A stretch of 5,074 bases of DNA, from NCBI GenBank assembly GCA_021810575.1, contig JAJZIN010000044.1, forward strand, positions 1-5,074, in the 5' to 3' direction. Position 1 is the first letter of the stretch; each line of letters starts with the position of its first letter. A program made the translations under genes and the position numbers. The notes beneath the pieces were generated by a model that saw only the letters and a program-made list of their open reading frames with translations, ran no database searches and was not told where the DNA came from. The DNA comes from Thermoplasmata archaeon. GTDB taxonomy: Archaea > Thermoplasmatota > Thermoplasmata > Thermoplasmatales > Thermoplasmataceae. Shown here one piece after another: positions 1 through 5,074 of the stretch.

Positions 1-1062
1 AGAAGGTATCCCCTCAGCACACTGACTTAGTGCATGTAGCACCAGATCGGCAATTCTCTGTGTAGTTTCAACGTTTCCACCCGAAACTGGATATGGCCTA
101 TTGGGATTAACAAGAGAACCTACAGGGGCAATTATGTTTATAATGGAATAGAAGCCTTCATTTGTTGGTATATCAATATTTAAAGCACTCCTTATGGCAA
201 AGGAAGTAGCAGCAAAAGTCATGCCAGGTACGGCATTGAGGGGATATTCAATTTCACTTGAAGTACCGGTAAAGTCAGCTATAATACCTCCCTTCGAAAT
301 TTTAATTGCTACCTGCAAAGGTACCTTTTCTTTACCAATTTCAAGATAATCAACTGCCGTAAAAGTTCCTTCTTTCCACTGTGACATGGCTCTTATGCTT
401 AAAACCATAGAATTTTCAAGGAGTTTTTCCCAAGATGCATACACTACCTCTCTACCGAATCTTCTAAACAGCTCACCAATCCTCTTTGCCCCAGTTCTAT
501 TGGCAGCAACCTGAGCATTAATGTCACCCAGTGCAGTCTCAGGATCTTTGAAATTATTCAGTATAATAGCCAGTATTTCACTGTCTAAAGCATTACGTTT
601 TACCAGCTTTACTGGAGGAATTATAAGACCTTCCTGGAAAAGGTTCTTTGCATTTGGATTAAGACTTCCAAAAACTGGCCCTCCAACATCCACTATATGC
701 GCTTTGTTTACTACATATGCTACAATATTATCCTCAATATATACTGGCGCAATTAGGGTAACATCATTCATGTGTGTACCAGAAATATATGGATCATTTG
801 TCATTAGCATTTCTCCATCTTCAAGTATAATTTTTCTTTCCTTAAGCCAGTGCATAATATTATTTATTCCAATCCTGAATGATCCAAGATGCACTGGTAT
901 ATGCTCCGCCTGAGCAACTATGACACCTTCAAAGTTAGTTATGGCGCAGCTGTGATCCATTCTCTCTCTGATATTAGGGGATATGGCAGATTTCTTAAGT
1001 GCCACCCCCATTTCCTCTGCTACAAACTGTGTTGCCTTGCTTATAAATTCCCAGTCTGCCAT
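1..1062 (-). CDS. hyuB: Hydantoinase B / oxoprolinase family subunit (HyuB), 3' end missing
   Basis: Reading from the ATG at 1062, the frame stays open for 354 codons to the window edge, so the C-terminal part is cut off (family members usually run to about 500-580 residues). Family motifs seen in order: SPNIRERMDHSCAI (about 28-41), VAQAEHIPVHLGS (49-61), GEMLMTNDPY (83-92), THMND (96-100), AHIVDVGG (121-128), LFQEGLIIPPVKL (141-153), GDINAQVAANR (179-189) and ADFTGTS (262-268). His97, Asp100 and His122 have the spacing I recall for the Mn ligands of the acetone carboxylase alpha subunit, so the metal site looks intact. Family knowledge: HyuB works with HyuA in ATP-dependent opening of cyclic amides (5-oxoproline, hydantoins, lactams) or carboxylation of ketones. 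Cytosolic; no signal peptide or membrane segment is seen. The ATG directly follows the hyuA stop codon, so the two are co-translated. The substrate cannot be decided from the sequence. Confidence 0.93.
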   Translation of the reverse strand, partial: MADWEFISKATQFVAEEMGVALKKSAISPNIRERMDHSCAITNFEGVIVAQAEHIPVHLGSFRIGINNIMHWLKERKIILEDGEMLMTNDPYISGTHMNDVTLIAPVYIEDNIVAYVVNKAHIVDVGGPVFGSLNPNAKNLFQEGLIIPPVKLVKRNALDSEILAIILNNFKDPETALGDINAQVAANRTGAKRIGELFRRFGREVVYASWEKLLENSMVLSIRAMSQWKEGTFTAVDYLEIGKEKVPLQVAIKISKGGIIADFTGTSSEIEYPLNAVPGMTFAATSFAIRSALNIDIPTNEGFYSIINIIAPVGSLVNPNRPYPVSGGNVETTQRIADLVLHALSQCAEGIPS

Positions 1063-3030
1063 TTATTTCAACCTCAAATTCAGTTCTCCAAACTTTCCAA
1101 CTTCAGCAGTCCACTTCTCAGGTATTAACGTTGTTGACCCTGGTTCATCCAGAAGAGCTAAACCATCTATTTTTGTACCAGATGGAAGTGCGTTTCTTGC
1201 ATATACCGGTACATCAATAAATTCAGCTCCTGAATATACCTTTCTGAGTCCTGTTGAAACAGTCTTGCTCACATCTTCAACAATTTCAGGCTTATCCCTT
1301 CTTCCAATGCCAAAGGCACGAATCGTAAATATTTCCACATCTCTATCAAGAGTAAACCCATAAGCTTCTCTGTGTAATTTTACGAATTCTCTTATGATCT
1401 TTTGTCTATCAGGATCAGATACCTTTACGGTTATTTCCGAACCCTGACCCGTGTACCTGCAATCTGCATATAAAATAAATTCTTTAGTTCCGAATTTCGA
1501 CTCAAGAGCTTCTTCTAGATCTTGGAAATCCTTCTGAATATTATCCGGGAAGGATTTTCTCATCTCATACTTCCAGTCTGAGTTGAGTAGTCCAAGAGCG
1601 CTAAAAACTGCTGGGTCATGCGGAATAATGACTTTCCTTATGCCAATTTCCTGAGCTATCCTAACTGCATGTTGAGGCCCAGCACCCCCAAAACCAAAAA
1701 GCGTGTATTCCGTTGGATCAATTCCTCTTTCAACTGTCACCATTCTGATGGCTCTTGCCATTTCAAGATCAACAAGTTCTAGCGCTCTTTTCGCAACTTC
1801 AAATGGTTGGCCGAGCCTGCTGAACGCTTTTATTGCTAGATCTTTTCTAAGCAAGAAATTGCTCCCTGACATCTGTTCATTGAGAATTCCAAGCACCAGA
1901 TTTGCATCAGTGATAGTTGGAAGTTTCCCTCCCCTGTTATATGCCACAGGACCTGGCTCTGAGCCAGCACTCATTGGACCAATGTTCATTCCTCCGGCAG
2001 AATCAAGCCATATAACGGTACCTCCACCAGCAGAAACTTCCGCGAGGTCAACAAAAGGATATCTCACAGGGTAACCACTACCCTTTATCATTCTTCCGTA
2101 ATGCGACTTACCACCAACTTCATATTCCGAAGTGATCTCAATCTGTCCATCTGTAACTGTGCCTGCTTTTGCAGTTGTACCACCCATGTCGAAACTAATT
2201 ATTTTTGAAATTCCAATCTTTTCGGCTAATACACCTGACGCAACCACACCTGCTGCGGGACCAGATTCAATTATTCCAACTGGGTTATTAGAAGCTTCAC
2301 TTTCATCTATCAGTCCTCCGGAATTTGACATCACACTTATTGGTGGTGACCCGAAACAAAGCAGATTACCTTTTAATTTTGATAAATAGCTTGATATTAC
2401 CGGCATAAGCATACCATTAATAACAGTGGTAGATGTTCTTTCATATTCCCTGGGTTCTGGTGCAACAGAACTTGAAACAGTAACATAGCTGAATTCCTTA
2501 GACAGCTCATTTCTAACAAGCTCTTCATTCTTGCTGTTCACATAAGAGTGAAGGAAGGAAATGGCGACACTTTCTGGTTTAACTTTCCTTATCTTATCAA
2601 CAAGTTCAGCAATCTCTTTCATTTCCGGTGTTTTTAAAATCTTTCCAGTAAAATCGGTTCTCTCATCGACCTCGAATCTTAGATTTCTCGGCACAATAGT
2701 TCTGGGCCTTTCAAATTCCAGATCGTAGAGGGATGGTCTATTCTGTCTTCCAATTTCTATTACATCTCTAAATCCTTTAGTTGTGATAAGTGCGGTTCTT
2801 GGTAACTTCATACCAAACTGCCCAAGTAGTGTATTTGTTGCAATCGTGGTCGCATGAACAAAATTATTTATTTGGATAACACCAGAGTCTTTTAATCCAT
2901 TAACAACTCCTATTTCTGGGTTTCCGGGGGTTGTGGGGATCTTAAGCTTTTTTACAACTCTATTGTTTTCCAGCACTACTATATCTGTAAAAGTGCCACC
3001 TATATCAACAGAAACCACTATCTTACCCAT
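1063..3030 (-). CDS. hyuA: Hydantoinase A / oxoprolinase family ATPase subunit (HyuA)
   Basis: A complete protein of 655 residues from the ATG at 3030, close to the usual HyuA length of about 650-700. The N-terminal hydantoinase/oxoprolinase domain opens with VDIGGTFTD (8-16), the first phosphate loop of the actin/acetate-kinase-like ATPase fold. It is followed by REYERTSTTV (about 194-203) at the domain junction. The hydantoinase_A core carries MSNSGG (234-239), ESGPAAGV (255-262), the second phosphate motif FDMGGTTAK (280-288), VSAGGGT (332-338), GSEPGPVAY (356-364) and FGFGGAGPQHA (445-455). A C-terminal domain with RYTGQGSE (525-532) completes the chain. In the family, this subunit uses ATP to phosphorylate the amide, imidate or ketone substrate, which is then processed together with HyuB. 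An upstream in-frame TTG at 3042 would add four residues, but it sits at or before the transcription start predicted from the TATA box, so I prefer the ATG. A and B subunits are separate genes here, unlike the fused eukaryotic 5-oxoprolinase. The substrate is unknown. Confidence 0.95.
   Translation of the reverse strand: MGKIVVSVDIGGTFTDIVVLENNRVVKKLKIPTTPGNPEIGVVNGLKDSGVIQINNFVHATTIATNTLLGQFGMKLPRTALITTKGFRDVIEIGRQNRPSLYDLEFERPRTIVPRNLRFEVDERTDFTGKILKTPEMKEIAELVDKIRKVKPESVAISFLHSYVNSKNEELVRNELSKEFSYVTVSSSVAPEPREYERTSTTVINGMLMPVISSYLSKLKGNLLCFGSPPISVMSNSGGLIDESEASNNPVGIIESGPAAGVVASGVLAEKIGISKIISFDMGGTTAKAGTVTDGQIEITSEYEVGGKSHYGRMIKGSGYPVRYPFVDLAEVSAGGGTVIWLDSAGGMNIGPMSAGSEPGPVAYNRGGKLPTITDANLVLGILNEQMSGSNFLLRKDLAIKAFSRLGQPFEVAKRALELVDLEMARAIRMVTVERGIDPTEYTLFGFGGAGPQHAVRIAQEIGIRKVIIPHDPAVFSALGLLNSDWKYEMRKSFPDNIQKDFQDLEEALESKFGTKEFILYADCRYTGQGSEITVKVSDPDRQKIIREFVKLHREAYGFTLDRDVEIFTIRAFGIGRRDKPEIVEDVSKTVSTGLRKVYSGAEFIDVPVYARNALPSGTKIDGLALLDEPGSTTLIPEKWTAEVGKFGELNLRLK
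1071..1075 (-). promoter_or_regulatory. Shine-Dalgarno-like site for hyuB
   Basis: On the minus strand, GAGGT lies inside the last codons of hyuA, 8 nt before the hyuB ATG. It matches the core of the archaeal anti-SD complement (GGAGGTGAT). It supports the ATG at 1062 as the start and internal initiation on a hyuAB mRNA. Confidence 0.6.
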
Positions 3031-3045
3031 GAAACCACTCAAACT

Positions 3046-3055
3046 CCTGATCAGG
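3046..3055. repeat. Perfect 10-bp palindrome between TATA box and hyuA start
   Basis: CCTGATCAGG is a perfect palindrome lying just downstream of the candidate TATA box and just before the predicted transcription start. A regulator bound here would block transcription initiation, so it is a candidate operator. The core TGATC recurs once at 3076-3080, on the far side of the TATA box. The palindrome is short enough to arise by chance, so the operator role is only an inference. Confidence 0.3.
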
Positions 3056-3061
3056 TAAAGG

Positions 3062-3072
3062 TTATATTTTAA
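3062..3072 (-). promoter_or_regulatory. Candidate archaeal TATA box for hyuAB
   Basis: The minus strand reads TTAAAATATAA in the short gap before hyuA. Archaeal TATA boxes are centred roughly 25-28 bp before the transcription start. This predicts a start near G3040 or A3039, and hence a leader of only about 10 nt before the ATG at 3030. Such short or absent leaders are common in thermoacidophilic archaea and explain the lack of a well-placed Shine-Dalgarno site. An AGGAG lies 13 nt before the ATG, but most of it would fall upstream of the transcript. No mapped start supports this yet. Confidence 0.5.
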
Positions 3073-3119
3073 GGTTGATCTGCGTTCTATACTTCTTTCT
3101 TTGAAAGATGTAATATAAC

Positions 3120-3139
3120 AATAGTTTACAAATACTATT
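3120..3139. repeat. Inverted repeat just after the PLP-enzyme gene
   Basis: AATAGT and ACTATT form 6-bp arms around an 8-nt loop, beginning 8 nt past the TAA stop of the upstream gene. The stem is short and AT-rich, and no strong T-run follows on the minus strand, so it is a weak terminator at best. It could also be an operator or a chance palindrome in AT-rich DNA. The rest of this gap (3031-3147) holds only the hyuA promoter region. Confidence 0.25.
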
Positions 3140-3147
3140 ATGGAAGT

Positions 3148-4263
3148 TTAAAGTGAATTTCTAATATCGTCTACAATACTTTCAGCATCCTCTATTCCTA
3201 CGGATAGTCTGTATGTTCTGTCTGTAATTCCAAGAATGCTCAATTCTTCATCATTTAGTGATCTATGAGACATGGTTTTTGGATGGGCTATAATGGAATT
3301 AACGCCTCCCAGTGTATTTGCAGGTCTTACTCTCTTAAGGGATTTGAAAATATGGTACGGATCATCATAATTATGAGTTATCCTAAAAGTGAGGACGCCA
3401 CCATATCCTCTGAGGTTATCTCTGGAGTATTCAAAATCTTCATGATTTTCCAAACCTGGGTAGTTCACATTTTCTATTCCCTTTATGGAGGAAAGATTTC
3501 TTGCCACACTTATTCCGTTCTTGTTTATCTCTTTCATTCTTAACTGGAGTGTCTTTATTCCTCTTATGGTCTGATATGCTGTATTTGGATCCATATTGGT
3601 ACCCATTGTTCTCCTTGTGAGATCGATCTTATCCATAATTTCGGCACTTCCAGATGCACTTCCACCTATGACATCATTATGTCCAGAAATGAACTTGGAG
3701 AGGCTGTGGATGATAATATCTGCCCCATAGTCTATGGGATTAATGTTCTCAGGTGTTGCAAATGTTGAATCACAAATTAGTATGCCTCCCATGGAGTGTA
3801 CTATATCTGCTATTTTTCTTAAGTCATAAACTCTTAATGAAGGATTCGACACCGTTTCAACCAGTACCACAGATTTCTCGGTTATTGATCTCAACAACGA
3901 ATCTGTTCCGGGATTTGTGATTTCACTTCTGATCCCCCACGTTCCCAAAAAATCCCTGATAAATCTGGAACTCCTGGCGAAGGTGTCAAGAGTTGTTACT
4001 ACTCTGTCTCCAGGTTTGAGGAGTGAAAGTAGTGTTGTGGTGATAGCTCCCATTCCAGAAGAGAAACAAACAGTTTTCTCTGTTTTTTCAAGAATACTTA
4101 TCTGTCTCTCAAGCTCCTCAACAGTGGGATTCGCCTCTCTTGAATATCTATATTTCTTTCCCTCGGGGAATACATAGGAAGACGTTTGAAAAATGGGGAA
4201 GGTAATTGGGAAATTCGGAGGGATAGCATTATCATTTATCACATGATCTTCGATTTCATTCAT
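3148..4263 (-). CDS. metB: Cys/Met-metabolism PLP enzyme, probable cystathionine gamma-synthase type
   Basis: A complete protein of 371 residues from the ATG at 4263, the normal length for this fold-type I PLP family (about 370-400). Hallmarks: YSREANPT (40-47), whose Tyr and Arg bind the PLP phosphate of the neighbouring subunit; SSGMGAI (68-74); Asp165 in ICDST, which pairs with the pyridine nitrogen; Lys190 in HSLSKFISGHNDVIGG, which forms the Schiff base; LGGVNSIIAHP (318-328); and the carboxylate-binding Arg352 in RLSVGIED. Two active-site positions look unusual: Phe95 stands where most members have the Tyr of the YG-T motif, and Asn322 where LGGVES normally has Glu. The gene overlaps the stop of thrB by 8 nt, so O-phosphohomoserine is a likely substrate, giving cystathionine (with cysteine) or homocysteine (with sulfide). 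A GTG at 4272 is an alternative start adding three residues. Gamma-lyase activity cannot be excluded; the metB symbol rests on family and context. Confidence 0.88.
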   Translation of the reverse strand: MNEIEDHVINDNAIPPNFPITFPIFQTSSYVFPEGKKYRYSREANPTVEELERQISILEKTEKTVCFSSGMGAITTTLLSLLKPGDRVVTTLDTFARSSRFIRDFLGTWGIRSEITNPGTDSLLRSITEKSVVLVETVSNPSLRVYDLRKIADIVHSMGGILICDSTFATPENINPIDYGADIIIHSLSKFISGHNDVIGGSASGSAEIMDKIDLTRRTMGTNMDPNTAYQTIRGIKTLQLRMKEINKNGISVARNLSSIKGIENVNYPGLENHEDFEYSRDNLRGYGGVLTFRITHNYDDPYHIFKSLKRVRPANTLGGVNSIIAHPKTMSHRSLNDEELSILGITDRTYRLSVGIEDAESIVDDIRNSL

Positions 4264-5074
4264 AGACACCACCAGAAGGATATGAATCTGCCATTATAAA
4301 GTCTAAGCCCCTGGAATGGAAGTAACTATACAAATTCTTACTGATTTCTAACCTATCTGTTTTTCTGTCAATGAAGCATAGCATTGCAGGGCCTGCACCA
4401 CTCAATATAAGACCAATGGCACTATGCGCTTTGCATATATTCCTCACATCTGCCAGAAAGTTGTACCGGGTTTTTCTTGCCTGTTCCACTATGTGATCAT
4501 CAAGACCGTATTCTATAAGATCTCGATCCCCAGTCAATATTCCTGCAAGTAGTGAATTTGAAAAATTTATGTTTTGTACTGCATCCTTAAAAGTTACCAT
4601 ATCAGGTATGAGTTTCCTGTTTTCCATCGTCTTATTCTTTGATGTAATCAGTGGAACAATTACCATAAATTCTATACCGTCTGGCACATTGAACTTCCTG
4701 ATTCGCAGAGGACTTACTGAAAATACTGCAGAGAAATTCCCTAGAGTGGATGCTGTTATATTATCAACATGGAAACTTCCCGATGCATATTTTTCTCCAT
4801 AGGATGCATATTTTACTATATCATTCACAGAGAGATTCAGATTGAATAGTTCATTTATGAGTACTGAAGATGAAACTGAAGCAGCCCCACTGCTACCAAG
4901 CCCCATACCTACAGGAATATTCGAGTTCACCTGCAGCGATATCTGGGAGCTAATATCAAAATCCTCTACCATTTTCCTCACCACATATATGGCACTGTTT
5001 TCTCTTATGTCAACTTCATTCAAATTGCTCTTGAAGTCAATTTTAAATGGTCCCTGTTCATCTATGATTGATAG
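4256..5074 (-). CDS. thrB: Homoserine kinase (GHMP family), 5' end missing
   Basis: The frame is open from the window edge (first codon CTA) to the TGA at 4256-4258, giving 272 residues without the N-terminus. An internal TTG at 5023 is not the start: 17 more in-frame codons precede it without a stop, and the family normally has about 80 residues before the glycine-rich loop. GHMP kinase motifs, numbered from the first codon in the window: ATP-binding loop IPVGMGLGSSGAAS (53-66), the ThrB-type HVDNITASTLGN (102-113), and the C-terminal SGAGPAMLCF (225-234). The His-x-Asp-Asn motif together with GLGSSGAAS favours homoserine kinase over mevalonate or CDP-ME kinases. The enzyme phosphorylates L-homoserine with ATP to O-phosphohomoserine, the precursor of threonine and, in some lineages, of methionine. 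It is cytosolic. The start and any promoter lie outside the window. It overlaps the downstream PLP-enzyme gene by 8 nt. Confidence 0.92.
   Translation of the reverse strand, partial: LSIIDEQGPFKIDFKSNLNEVDIRENSAIYVVRKMVEDFDISSQISLQVNSNIPVGMGLGSSGAASVSSSVLINELFNLNLSVNDIVKYASYGEKYASGSFHVDNITASTLGNFSAVFSVSPLRIRKFNVPDGIEFMVIVPLITSKNKTMENRKLIPDMVTFKDAVQNINFSNSLLAGILTGDRDLIEYGLDDHIVEQARKTRYNFLADVRNICKAHSAIGLILSGAGPAMLCFIDRKTDRLEISKNLYSYFHSRGLDFIMADSYPSGGVYE
4267..4273 (-). promoter_or_regulatory. Shine-Dalgarno-like site within thrB end
   Basis: GGTGGTG on the minus strand precedes the ATG at 4263. Its first GGTG matches part of the archaeal anti-SD complement GGAGGTGAT and ends 6 nt before that ATG. 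The upstream GTG at 4272 lies inside this element, which favours the ATG as the real start. The same bases encode the Gly-Gly-Val near the C-terminus of homoserine kinase. Confidence 0.4.

Noticed and set aside
1..1062. Gene-free region after hyuA
   Set aside because: Translating the minus strand by hand gives an uninterrupted 354-codon HyuB frame that runs off the window, so this is coding DNA.
521..1363. Plus-strand open frames at 521-913, 889-1128 and 983-1363
   Set aside because: They lie antisense to hyuB and hyuA, whose frames carry strong family motifs. Their low-complexity Ser/Ile/Leu-rich translations look like reverse-frame shadows.
1703..2389. Plus-strand open frames at 1703-2074 and 2132-2389
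   Set aside because: Both sit wholly opposite the conserved ATPase core of hyuA and have no recognisable motif.
3031..3042. TTG-initiated longer form of HyuA
   Set aside because: The TATA position puts the TTG at or before the predicted mRNA 5' end. The ATG at 3030 gives the usual short lead into VDIGGTFTD.
3265..4177. Plus-strand open frames at 3265-3543 and 3917-4177
   Set aside because: They are antisense to the PLP-enzyme gene and show no motif or start signal of their own.
4569..4802. Plus-strand open frame opposite thrB
   Set aside because: It is a shadow of the GHMP kinase frame, with no independent support.
5021..5023. TTG as the start of homoserine kinase
   Set aside because: The frame continues without a stop to the window edge, and the glycine-rich loop would be too near the N-terminus for this family. 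The gene is simply cut by the window.

Overview
All four genes in this window lie on the minus strand and are packed with almost no spacing. In reading order they are a homoserine kinase (thrB, 5' end beyond the right edge), a Cys/Met-metabolism PLP enzyme of the cystathionine gamma-synthase type, a hydantoinase/oxoprolinase A subunit (hyuA), and its B subunit (hyuB, 3' end beyond the left edge). The only non-coding stretch is about 120 bp between the PLP enzyme and hyuA.

The window looks like a compact archaeal genome. The base composition is AT-rich with frequent ATA codons, the genes touch or overlap, and a TATA-like box lies close upstream of hyuA in a position that predicts a very short 5' leader. 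A thermoacidophilic euryarchaeon of the Thermoplasmatales type is my best guess. It rests on overall protein flavour and has only moderate support; no rRNA or other marker gene is present.

Right half (3148-5074): thrB makes O-phosphohomoserine from homoserine and ATP. Its stop codon overlaps the preferred start of the PLP gene by 8 nt (ATGAATGA), so the two are very probably translated from one mRNA. This pairing suggests that the PLP enzyme uses O-phosphohomoserine as the activated homoserine for a step toward methionine. The PLP enzyme keeps the Schiff-base lysine and the phosphate-site Tyr/Arg. It appears to carry Phe in place of the usual active-site Tyr and Asn in place of a usual Glu, so its exact reaction is open.

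Left half (1-3030): hyuA and hyuB meet as TAA-ATG with no spacer and should form one ATP-dependent amidohydrolase or carboxylase-type complex. HyuA has the actin-like ATPase motifs. HyuB keeps a His-x-x-Asp plus distant His pattern whose spacing matches the metal site of acetone carboxylase. The substrate (5-oxoproline, a hydantoin, another lactam, or a ketone) cannot be read from the sequence. The hyuAB pair seems to have its own promoter, so a functional link to the thrB-metB pair is not established.

I see no RNA gene, mobile element, CRISPR array or clearly new system. The observations most worth a second look are the altered active site of the PLP enzyme, its coupling to thrB, and the promoter/palindrome in front of hyuA.
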